From Micromonospora cathayae (lineage in GTDB: Bacteria > Actinomycetota > Actinomycetes > Mycobacteriales > Micromonosporaceae), in the NCBI RefSeq assembly GCF_028993575.1, contig NZ_CP118615.1, positions 7,132,443-7,196,442 on the forward strand: a stretch of DNA of 64,000 nucleotides, written 5' to 3'. Below, piece after piece: positions 57,628-64,000 of this stretch; position 1 is the stretch's first letter, and every line of letters starts with the position of its first letter. The position numbers were made by a program, and so were the translations under genes. The notes beneath the pieces were generated by a model. That model searched no databases. It was not told the DNA's origin and saw nothing but the letters and a program-made list of their open reading frames with translations.

Positions 57628-59169
57628 TCAGGCGGCGGGGGCACCGGGTGGGACGAAGGGCAGGCCGGGTGGCGGGCCGGTCTCGATCAGTCGCCACAGG
57701 GCATCGGTGTCCAGGTGCTCCTCGACCAGATCGCCGAGTACGTCCAGGGTGCGTTCCCGGGCGGCGGCGAACGAGGTGTCCGGGGCGACCCGGAAGCCGG
57801 ACCGGCCGGCCTGTCGGGCCGCCTCGGTCAGGAAGCGACGGCGGAAGTCGTCGGACTCGAACGTCCCGTGCCAGTGGGTGCCGTACACCGCGCCGAGCCG
57901 GGCCCCCTCGCCCCGACCGTCGGCGTGGGTGAGCAGCGGCGGCAGGTCGGGGTCGGCCGTCGACACGTACCCGTGGTGGATCTCGTAGCCGCGTACCTCG
58001 GCCCCGCCGGGCCCGGTGCCGACCGACTGGCGGACGGTCTTGCGCGGGTCGAACGTGATCTCGATCGGCAGCAGCCCGAGGCCGGGCACGCTGCCCTGCC
58101 GGCTCTCCACGTCGTCGTGCACGGCCCGGCCGAGCATCTGGAAGCCCCCGCAGATGCCCAGCAGCGGCTTTCCTCCCGCCACGTGGGTCGCGACCGCGTC
58201 GGCCAGCCCGGTCTGCCGCAGCCAGGCCAGGTCGGCCACGGTGGACTTCGAGCCGGGCAGCACGACCAGGTCGGCGGCGGCGAGTTCGGCCGGCTCCACG
58301 GTGAGGCGTACCCGTACGCCGGGTTCGGTGGCGAGGGCCTCGACGTCGGTGGCGTTGGAGATCCGGGGCAGCCGGACCACGGCCACGTCCAGCCAGTCGT
58401 CGCCGTGGGGGGCGGCGGGCCGACCGAGCACCCGACCGTAGGCGAGCGAGTCCTCGGCGTCCAGCCACAGGTCGAGCCGCCAGGGCAGCACCCCGTACGT
58501 GGGACGACCGGTGACCCGGTGGAGCATGTCCAGCCCCGGCCGGAGCAGCCCGAGGTCACCCCGGAACTTGTTGACCACGAAGCCGGCGACGAGCGCCTGG
58601 TCGGCCGGTTCCAGCAGGGCGACGGTGCCGAACATCGAGGCGAACACCCCGCCCCGGTCGATGTCCCCCACCACGATCACCGGCAGCCCGGCGTGCCGGG
58701 CCAGCCCCATGTTCACGTAGTCGCCGGCCCGCAGGTTGATCTCGGCCGGGCTGCCGGCACCCTCGCAGATCACCACGTCGTACTCGGTACGCAGTTCCGC
58801 GAGGGCGGCGTACGCGGTCGCCGCGAGCCGGGGACGCAGGCTGCGGAAGTTGCCGGCGGTGACCGTGTCGACTGCCTCGCCGAGGAGCACCACCTGACTG
58901 GCCAGGTCGCTGCCGGGCTTCAGCAGCACCGGGTTGAACCGCAGGTCCGGGGCCAGTCCGCAGGCGGCGGCCTGCATCGCCTGGGCCCGTCCCAACTCGC
59001 CGCCCCGACCGTCCGGGCCGACCACCACCGCCGAGTTGTTGGACATGTTCTGTGCCTTGAACGGCGCGACCTTCGCCCCGCGCCGGTGCAGCCAGCGGCA
59101 GATCCCGGCGGTCAGCACGCTCTTGCCGGCATCGGACGTGGTCCCGGCGACCAGCAGCCCGCCACTCAC
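57628..59169 (-). CDS. cobQ: Cobyric acid synthase
   Basis: A 513-residue enzyme. The dethiobiotin-synthetase-like ATP domain starts [18 protein letters not shown] and has [12 protein letters not shown] and [14 protein letters not shown]. The glutamine amidotransferase domain has the catalytic Cys in [12 protein letters not shown] and a C-terminal GTHWHGTFE with the catalytic His. It amidates four carboxylates of adenosylcobyrinate a,c-diamide. GTG 59169 overlaps the cobD stop by 4 bp; upstream in-frame sequence is the cobD repeat tail read in another frame. Confidence 0.95.
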   Translation of the reverse strand: MSGGLLVAGTTSDAGKSVLTAGICRWLHRRGAKVAPFKAQNMSNNSAVVVGPDGRGGELGRAQAMQAAACGLAPDLRFNPVLLKPGSDLASQVVLLGEAVDTVTAGNFRSLRPRLAATAYAALAELRTEYDVVICEGAGSPAEINLRAGDYVNMGLARHAGLPVIVVGDIDRGGVFASMFGTVALLEPADQALVAGFVVNKFRGDLGLLRPGLDMLHRVTGRPTYGVLPWRLDLWLDAEDSLAYGRVLGRPAAPHGDDWLDVAVVRLPRISNATDVEALATEPGVRVRLTVEPAELAAADLVVLPGSKSTVADLAWLRQTGLADAVATHVAGGKPLLGICGGFQMLGRAVHDDVESRQGSVPGLGLLPIEITFDPRKTVRQSVGTGPGGAEVRGYEIHHGYVSTADPDLPPLLTHADGRGEGARLGAVYGTHWHGTFESDDFRRRFLTEAARQAGRSGFRVAPDTSFAAARERTLDVLGDLVEEHLDTDALWRLIETGPPPGLPFVPPGAPAA

Positions 59170-60326
59170 CGAGCTGCCCACCGCCCCGCGACCCACCGGC
59201 CCGTAGCCGACCTGGCCACCACCGACCGGGCCGCCATCCACCGGCCCCCAGCTGTGCGGTCCACCACCGAACGGGCCACCATCCACCGGCCCGTGACCGA
59301 CCGGCCCGTGACCGACCGGGCTGTCGCCGACCGGCTCGTAGCCGACCGGGCCGCCACCCGCCGGGCCGTCGAGGCGACCAGGCCGGCCCGGCCCGACGCG
59401 AGGACGACGGCCACACCGAGCGCGGACAGGCCGACCGCGCCGGAGATCCGGGCGGCCCGCTTGAGGTGATGGAACTCCGGTTGCGGCCCGTCGCCGAGGA
59501 AGGGCCGCACCTCGGAGCGTCCGAAGTAGACGTTCTGCCCGCCGAGCCGTACCCCGAGCGCCCCGGCCATAGCCGACTCGCACTGTCCCGCGTTGGGGCT
59601 GGGGTGGTCGTGCCGGTCACGTCGCCACACCTGCCAGGCCCGCGCCCGCTCACCCCGGGCCACCGGGGCGACCGCGACGGTGAGCAGGCCGGTCAGCCGG
59701 GCCGGGATCAGGTTGAGCAGGTCGTCCAGGCGCGCGGCGGGCGTACCGAAGCGGGCGTAGCGGGGCGAGCGGTGGCCGACCATGGCGTCCAGGGTGTTCG
59801 CCGCACGGTAGCCGAGCAGACCGGGCAGCCCGGCGACCGCGCCCCAGAACAGCGGCGCGACCACCGCGTCCGAGGTGTTCTCCGCGACCGATTCGACGGT
59901 GGCACGGGCCAGTTCCGACTCGTCCAGCGTCGACGGGTCCCGGCCGCAGAGGTGGTTCAGTCGACGGCGGGCGGCCGGCAGGTCGGCCGCCCGGAGTGTC
60001 CGGCCCATGAGTTCCGCCTCGTGGCGCAGGGTGCGACCGCCGAGCACCGTCCACGTGCCGGCGGCCACCAGCGCCGCGCGGGCCACCGGTCGCCGCCGGG
60101 TCGCCCGGACGGCCGCCGCGCCGAGCAGCACCGGCATCCCCACCGCGAGCGCGGTGAACGCCGCCCCGGAGGCCCGGTCGGGCCGGTACAGTCGCCGCTC
60201 CAGGGCACCGGCGGCCCGGCCGAAGCCGGCGACCGGATGCCACCGTCGGGGGTCGCCGAGGAGCGCGTCCAACGCGTAGCCGGCCACCAGCCCTGCCGCG
60301 TCGGCCACGGTGCCTATCTGCCGCAC
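59166..60326 (-). CDS. cobD: Adenosylcobinamide-phosphate synthase with a pentapeptide-repeat C-terminal tail
   Basis: A 386-residue membrane protein of the CbiB/CobD family. [56 protein letters not shown] and [21 protein letters not shown] are diagnostic. It attaches aminopropanol phosphate to adenosylcobyric acid. The normal domain ends near residue 320; the last 60 residues are about 12 tandem pentapeptides of the form R-[SW]-x-x-x. I prefer GTG 60326 (CGGAGG at good spacing); GTG 60335 overlaps the Shine-Dalgarno. Confidence 0.93.
   Translation of the reverse strand: MRQIGTVADAAGLVAGYALDALLGDPRRWHPVAGFGRAAGALERRLYRPDRASGAAFTALAVGMPVLLGAAAVRATRRRPVARAALVAAGTWTVLGGRTLRHEAELMGRTLRAADLPAARRRLNHLCGRDPSTLDESELARATVESVAENTSDAVVAPLFWGAVAGLPGLLGYRAANTLDAMVGHRSPRYARFGTPAARLDDLLNLIPARLTGLLTVAVAPVARGERARAWQVWRRDRHDHPSPNAGQCESAMAGALGVRLGGQNVYFGRSEVRPFLGDGPQPEFHHLKRAARISGAVGLSALGVAVVLASGRAGLVASTARRVAARSATSRSATARSVTGRSVTGRWMVARSVVDRTAGGRWMAARSVVARSATGRWVAGRWAAR
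59169..59348 (-). repeat. 15-bp in-frame minisatellite in the cobD 3' end
   Basis: About 12 units of a 15-bp repeat (plus-strand core GACCGGCCCGTGACC-like) cover 59169-59348 and end at the cobD stop/cobQ start overlap. Confidence 0.85.
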
Positions 60327-60469
60327 CCGTACCACCTCCGGGCGGTCAGCCTAGTCCGCGCTGGCACCTTCCCAGCCCGGGTGTCGTGGACCTACCAGAT
60401 CCCGGGCCGGTGACGCTCCGAAGTACGCCCACGGCCCGGTGGAACGACCCGAATCTCCGCCTTCCCGCC

Positions 60470-60612
60470 GGCTCCGCCCGGATGACACCTCATGACCCTG
60501 GCTCCGCCCCGATGACGCTCATGGCCGTGGCTCCGCCCGGATGGCACGCTCACGACCCTGGCTCCGCCCCGGTGACACCCTCACGACCCGGGCTTCGGCC
60601 GATGACACCGCC
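60470..60612. repeat. Tandem repeat of about 30 bp, five copies
   Basis: GGCTCCGCCC...GATGAC units begin at 60470, 60500, 60529, 60560 and (degenerate) 60591. Confidence 0.8.
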
Positions 60613-60635
60613 TCGGCCCACCCCCAGGCCCGTTC

Positions 60636-60672
60636 GCCGTGGCACCGCCGGGGACGGCGGCGGTGCCACGGC
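60636..60672 (-). terminator. Perfect 15-bp-stem hairpin downstream of ssb
   Basis: GCCGTGGCACCGCCG (60636-60650) / CGGCGGTGCCACGGC (60658-60672), 7-nt loop, 137 bp past the minus-strand ssb stop. Confidence 0.8.
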
Positions 60673-60808
60673 TTGTCCCCGGCGGGACGGAGAACGGGCT
60701 GTCATGCGGGGTGTCGGACCAGGCCGAGTGGGCCCGCCTCCACACCCCGCACGGTCAGGCGGTGAGGTCAGATCCAGACCCGGGTGAGGCCACCCCTGAT
60801 CCGCAGGG

Positions 60809-61798
60809 TCAGGCGGGCACCGGCTGCCGGCCACGCCCGCGCCGACCGCGCGGGGCGGGGTTCGTCCCTGTCGGCTCCGTCGGCGGCACCGGCCCCTCGG
60901 CGGGTCCGGGCCCCGGGACCTGCCGACCGACCGACGGGAGGCGGTCGTCGTCGTCCGGCTCGGGCAACGGGTCGAGTTCACCGACCGGGGCGGCGACGCC
61001 CCCGCCCGGTCCGCCGCCGACCAGCACCACCAGGTCGCCGCCGGTCAGGTCGCCGCCGGTCAGGTCGCCAGCGTTCGGGTCACCGCCGGTTGTCCCACTG
61101 CCCGTCACTCCGCTGCCCGTCACCGCGCCACGCGGCACCATGTCGTCAGGCATGTGCCCGTCAGGCGTGTCCCCATCACGCATGTCGCCGTCACGCATGT
61201 CGCCGTCAGGCCCGTCGTCCGGCTCCTCGTCGAACGGGTCCGGGCCGAGGTCGGCCACGCTGCCCGGGAAGCCGGGCAGGTGACGCGGTACGCCGAGGGC
61301 GGGCAGCTCGAAGTCGTCGTCCAGGGCACGGTCGTCGTGGGTCGGTGCCTGTTGCCCCGGTACCCGTTCGGTCGGTTCGCCGTGTACGCGGCTCTCCGCC
61401 TCGGCGTCCTCGACGGTGCTGGTCGCCATGGTCGGGCGGTTCCGTAGGAAGCGGCCCCGGCCCCGGGCCAGGTCGTGCCCGACGGTGACCGCCTCCAGCT
61501 CGTACAGGGTGCGGTGGTTGCCGGCGTCGTCGATCCAGTCCCGCGTGTAGAGCCGACCGGCCACCACCACCGGGTCACCCACCATGACCGACGAGGCCAC
61601 CCCCTCGGCAAGCTTGCGCCAGCAGTTGACGCGCACCCGGAGGCTGTTGCCGTCCACCCAGCGACCGCTGTCCCGGTCGAGGCGGCGGGCGGTCGAGGCG
61701 ACCTTGAAGTTGGCGACCAGGGTGTTGGTCTGCGTGGTACGCCGCCACTCCGGGGCGGTGAGAACGTTTCCGACAATTGTTACGTAGGTGTCGTACAT
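60809..61798 (-). CDS. ssb: Single-stranded DNA-binding protein paralogue with a long repeat-containing tail
   Basis: A 329-residue protein. Residues 1-120 are a typical SSB OB-fold: MYDTYVTIVGNVLTAPEWRR, SLRVRVNCWRKLAEGVASSV and DPVVVAGRLYTRDW. The remaining 210 residues are low-complexity: an acidic stretch (158-220) with RDGDM pentapeptides (202-211), then TGSGV and TGGDL pentapeptides (227-256). It ends in a basic GRRGRGRQPVPA rather than the acidic DDDxPF tip used by housekeeping SSBs to recruit partners. ATG 61798 has GGAGGG upstream. It is probably an accessory SSB; the housekeeping copy should lie elsewhere. Confidence 0.88.
   Translation of the reverse strand: MYDTYVTIVGNVLTAPEWRRTTQTNTLVANFKVASTARRLDRDSGRWVDGNSLRVRVNCWRKLAEGVASSVMVGDPVVVAGRLYTRDWIDDAGNHRTLYELEAVTVGHDLARGRGRFLRNRPTMATSTVEDAEAESRVHGEPTERVPGQQAPTHDDRALDDDFELPALGVPRHLPGFPGSVADLGPDPFDEEPDDGPDGDMRDGDMRDGDTPDGHMPDDMVPRGAVTGSGVTGSGTTGGDPNAGDLTGGDLTGGDLVVLVGGGPGGGVAAPVGELDPLPEPDDDDRLPSVGRQVPGPGPAEGPVPPTEPTGTNPAPRGRRGRGRQPVPA
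61032..61070 (-). repeat. 15-bp in-frame repeats in the ssb tail
   Basis: GGTCAGGTCGCCGCC-type units encoding TGGDL; a second set of 15-bp units (CATGTCGCCGTCACG) encoding RDGDM lies at about 61160-61215. Confidence 0.8.
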
Positions 61799-61844
61799 TG
61801 ACCCTCCAGACGGAGATCCAGATTGCCGTGGGCGAGTCGACTCA

Positions 61845-61890
61845 GGTGCCGAGCGTGGCCCCGGAACAGCCGCAGGGGCCACCCGGCACC
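61845..61890. other. Nested inverted repeat upstream of ssb
   Basis: Outer arms GGTGCC (61845-61850) / GGCACC (61885-61890) enclose inner arms GTGGCCCC (61855-61862) / GGGGCCAC (61875-61882). It lies between the ssb start and the DnaA boxes. Confidence 0.7.
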
Positions 61891-61897
61891 GCCGTCC

Positions 61898-61925
61898 TGT
61901 GGACAACCGGAGCGCCTGTGGACAA
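61898..61925. promoter_or_regulatory. Two DnaA boxes
   Basis: TGTGGACAA at 61898-61906 and 61917-61925 are two exact copies of the high-GC actinobacterial DnaA box (TTGTCCACA on the minus strand), in the same orientation and 19 bp apart, about two helical turns. Confidence 0.65.
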
Positions 61926-62097
61926 CAACCTGATCAAGGTCCCGGTGTGCTAGGACCACCGGCCCTGGGCCGGATACCGCACGGACGGCGACGATCGGTT
62001 CAGCCCGGAGTCGCCAGCGCGGTTTCCGGGGGTGGGTCCGCTGGGTATGGACTTGATCACCCCGGCAAGACCCGGCGTACAGAAGGAGGGGGCGGAC

Positions 62098-62223
62098 GTG
62101 ACCGCGGACCGGAACCACCCGCGCGCGACCGCACCGCGTCGTCCAACGGAAAGGTCAACGACCATGTCGAGAACGTCCGGTACCACGGCCAGCGTCCGCG
62201 CCCAGGGCGAGGTGCGGCGATGA
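62098..62223 (+). CDS. Small ORF translationally coupled to the HPF-like gene
   Basis: GTG 62098 follows a strong AAGGAGGGGGCGG and opens a 41-residue basic ORF whose TGA (62221-62223) overlaps the ATG of the next gene (ATGA). An internal ATG at 62164 would give a 19-residue version. The peptide (VTADRNHPRATAPRR..., ending RAQGEVRR) has no recognisable domain. It may be a real small protein or a leader that couples ribosomes to the downstream start. Confidence 0.5.
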   Translation: MTADRNHPRATAPRRPTERSTTMSRTSGTTASVRAQGEVRR

Positions 62224-62654
62224 GCGCGGTCGCGAACCCCGCCACCGTCGCCGAGTGCCTGCGCGTCGGGGCCGGCTTCTCCCAGGGGGACCGGAACTGG
62301 ATCGCCGAGCAGTTCGCGACGCTGGACTCCCGACTGGCCGGATTCCACGCAGACGCCACCGAACTCGAGGTGTCGGTGAAGGACCGGGAGGCCCGGGGGC
62401 AGAAGGTCACCCTGGAGTGCTGGATCGCCGGCCGGCAGAAGATCGTCACCACCTCCGCCGAGGAGGACCTGCACGCGGCCCTCAACGACGTCCGTGACGA
62501 CCTGCGGCGGCGACTCAACGACGCCAAGACCCGGCAGGAGCCCCGCCACAACAAGCACCTGCGGGAGACCGTCCAGCCCATCGACCCGGAGCAGCCGGTC
62601 GACGCCGAGCGGGACCACCCGGCCGACGTCCGCGCCGACGCCGAGACCGCCTGA
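62220..62654 (+). CDS. HPF/RaiA-like (sigma-54 modulation family) protein
   Basis: A 144-residue protein. ELEVSVKDREARGQKVTLEC and the helix TTSAEEDLHAALNDVRDDLRRRLNDAK give the beta-alpha-beta-alpha pattern of the ribosome hibernation/Y-protein N-terminal domain. The long C-terminal dimerisation domain of actinobacterial HPF is absent, replaced by an acidic tail. It may bind ribosomes under stress; this is inferred from fold only. ATG 62220 has GGCGAGGTG upstream and overlaps the preceding small ORF. Confidence 0.7.
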   Translation: MSAVANPATVAECLRVGAGFSQGDRNWIAEQFATLDSRLAGFHADATELEVSVKDREARGQKVTLECWIAGRQKIVTTSAEEDLHAALNDVRDDLRRRLNDAKTRQEPRHNKHLRETVQPIDPEQPVDAERDHPADVRADAETA

Positions 62655-62677
62655 CCACTCGACCCGACCGACGTCCG

Positions 62678-62712
62678 TCGCCCCGCCCACCGCCGACCGG
62701 CGGGCGGGGCGA
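62678..62712 (+). terminator. Terminator hairpin after the HPF-like gene
   Basis: TCGCCCCGCCC (62678-62688) / GGGCGGGGCGA (62702-62712), perfect 11-bp outer stem. Confidence 0.7.
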
Positions 62713-62851
62713 CCCCTTGTCAGCACCGGCGCGCACCTCGCCGACGGAAGCGGCACCCACGGACGACGCGGCACCGCCGGGGACAGGGGGGCCGCGTCGG
62801 GAACCGGACCGGTGCCACCCACAGGGGCTACCGCCGGGTAGCGTGCGGGCG

Positions 62852-62857
62852 TAGCGT
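62852..62857 (+). promoter_or_regulatory. -10-like element of a leaderless gene
   Basis: TAGCGT ends 7 nt before the GTG at 62865; a second TAGCGT lies 13 nt further upstream. Confidence 0.5.
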
Positions 62858-62864
62858 CAGGGGC

Positions 62865-63875
62865 GTGGAACCGGACGTGCTGGGGCCGCCCTACGAGCGG
62901 TACACGATCGACCTGGGCTCCGACGACGAGGGCCCGGTCGTGGCGACGCTGGTCCGCCGCCGCGCGGACCGCCCGAGCCGGCGGGCGGTGCTCTACGTGC
63001 ACGGCTTCGTCGACTACTTCTTCCAGACCCACCTGGCCGACTTCTGCACCGACCGGGGCTGGGACTTCTACGCCCTGGACCTGCGCAAGTACGGTCGCAG
63101 CCTGCTGCCGCACCAGACGCCGAACTTCTGCCGCGACCTCGGCGACTACTTCCCGGAGCTGGACACCGCCGCCCGCATGATCCGGGACGAGGACGGCCAT
63201 GACGCGCTGCTGGTGATGGGCCACTCCACCGGCGGCCTGCTCGCCGCGATCTGGGCACACGCCCGGCGCGACGCCGGCCTCGTCGACGGCCTCTTCCTCA
63301 ACAGCCCGTTCTTCGACCTCAACGCCCCCTGGCTGGTCCGTCGACCCCTCGCGGCGGCCGTGGCCAGGCTCGGCCGTAACGCGCCGCACCGCATCCTCCC
63401 CTTCGGCCTCAGCACCGTGTACGGCGAGTGCCTGCACGCCGACCACCGGGGCGAGTGGAGCTACGACCTGACCTGGAAGCCGCTTGCCGGATTCCCGGTC
63501 AGAGTCGGCTGGCTGAACGCGATCCGCACCGCCCAGCGGCAGTTGCGCGCCGGGCTCGCCATCGACGCGCCGGTGCTGGTGGCCTGCTCCACCCGGAGTT
63601 TCCGGGGCAAGCGCTGGCACGAGTCGGCGATGCTCGCCGACGCGGTCCTGGACGTGGAGCACATGGTCCGCTGGGCTCCCCGGCTCGGGCCGCACGTCAC
63701 CCTGGCCCGGTTCGACGGCGGCGTGCACGACCTGACGCTTTCCGGCCCCGCCGTACGCGAGAAGGTCTTCGCCGAGCTGGCCCGCTGGGTCGACGCCTTC
63801 CTGCCCGCCCCGGACCCGTCCCCGCCCGCGGGGACGGAAACCGGGTGCCCGGCCGCCGAGCCGCTGGCAAGGTAG
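62865..63875 (+). CDS. Alpha/beta hydrolase (lysophospholipase-like)
   Basis: A 336-residue cytosolic hydrolase. AVLYVHGFVDYFFQTHLADF carries the oxyanion HG, FYALDLRKYGRSL is the typical second strand, and VMGHSTGGLLAAIW the nucleophile elbow with Ser121. The acid lies around LDVEHMVRW and the histidine in FDGGVHDLTLSG. It resembles Serine_hydrolase_4/PldB-type lysophospholipases; substrate unknown. No Shine-Dalgarno. Confidence 0.88.
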   Translation: MEPDVLGPPYERYTIDLGSDDEGPVVATLVRRRADRPSRRAVLYVHGFVDYFFQTHLADFCTDRGWDFYALDLRKYGRSLLPHQTPNFCRDLGDYFPELDTAARMIRDEDGHDALLVMGHSTGGLLAAIWAHARRDAGLVDGLFLNSPFFDLNAPWLVRRPLAAAVARLGRNAPHRILPFGLSTVYGECLHADHRGEWSYDLTWKPLAGFPVRVGWLNAIRTAQRQLRAGLAIDAPVLVACSTRSFRGKRWHESAMLADAVLDVEHMVRWAPRLGPHVTLARFDGGVHDLTLSGPAVREKVFAELARWVDAFLPAPDPSPPAGTETGCPAAEPLAR

Positions 63876-63971
63876 GCGGCGGCACGCCCCCGTACCACCG
63901 CGACACCCCCGGTCAGCGGTACCCTCTTGGCGCACCACCCGCACGCCGACCCCACCGGGCCGGCCAGCCAT

Positions 63972-64000
63972 GCGCCTGTAGCTCAGCGGATAGAGCAGGG
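63972..64000 (+). tRNA. 5' end of a tRNA gene, probably tRNA-Arg
   Basis: GCGCCTG (acceptor 5' strand), TA, then GCTCAGCGGATAGAGC (D arm) match a tRNA 5' half. The anticodon is beyond the window; the GCGCC...GCTCAGCGGATAGAGCA start is typical of actinobacterial tRNA-Arg. Confidence 0.8.

Larger units (their letters stand above)
60327..60808. other. Gene-free region between ssb and cobD
   Basis: No gene is supported. It contains a roughly 30-bp tandem repeat and a strong terminator hairpin (listed separately). Confidence 0.6.

Noticed and set aside
60470..60612. CRISPR array
   Set aside because: The roughly 30-bp units are back-to-back without unique spacers, and no cas gene is in the window.

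Overview
The window is very GC-rich actinobacterial chromosome. It has mostly G/C third positions, frequent GTG starts, many 4-bp start/stop overlaps (GTGA or ATGA), and many genes that lack a Shine-Dalgarno and instead carry a TANNNT hexamer 6-8 nt before the start codon. Gene content fits a Micromonospora-like member of the Micromonosporaceae: a mycothiol-type Rv2466c homologue, CtaJ, GlbO, EttA, OtsA with an OtsB-GH15 fusion, an actinobacterial LigB-type ligase, dispersed cobalamin genes and several secreted serine proteases. No search could be run, so family names rest on motifs read directly.

Layout. 0-2.3 kb: nucleotidyltransferase fragment, two divergent lipoproteins, DinB-like protein. 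2.6-5.1 kb: tandem secreted subtilases, the second with altered active-site motifs. 5.4-14.3 kb: the most unusual block. A minus-strand operon (14318 down to 6588) encodes a stand-alone adenylation-thiolation-reductase NRPS, an aldo-keto reductase, a sulfotransferase, an HK97-fold shell protein of encapsulin type and an MFS transporter; a convergent FAD oxidoreductase lies beyond it. This looks like a biosynthetic cluster with its own nanocompartment, resembling the natural-product (family 3) encapsulins, which to my knowledge are known mainly from bioinformatics. 14.7-27.7 kb: trypsin-like protease, secreted hydrolase, RpiB, DUF1015 protein, Rv2466c homologue, aminopeptidase N, CtaJ, tryptophan dioxygenase with a divergent Lrp regulator. 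27.8-38 kb: sortase with a possible substrate, HNH protein, MscS channel, MFS transporter, GlbO, YbjN protein, thioesterase, EttA. 38-42 kb: trehalose synthesis and turnover.

42-60.3 kb holds cobalamin genes among housekeeping genes: the cobA/cysG-type fusion, cobT and cobC in one overlapping operon, a CobB-like protein that has lost key catalytic residues, and cobD-cobQ. 60.8-64 kb: an SSB paralogue with two DnaA boxes upstream, an HPF/RaiA-like protein behind a coupled small ORF, an alpha/beta hydrolase and the 5' end of a tRNA.

Two sequence-level themes recur. One is a palindromic element ending in TTCATGATCAACG at 6535 and 48155, both between convergent genes and both flanked by C-rich and G-rich tracts. 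The other is in-frame minisatellites with periods of 15 or 45 bp in unrelated genes (shell protein, cobT, cobC, cobD, ssb).
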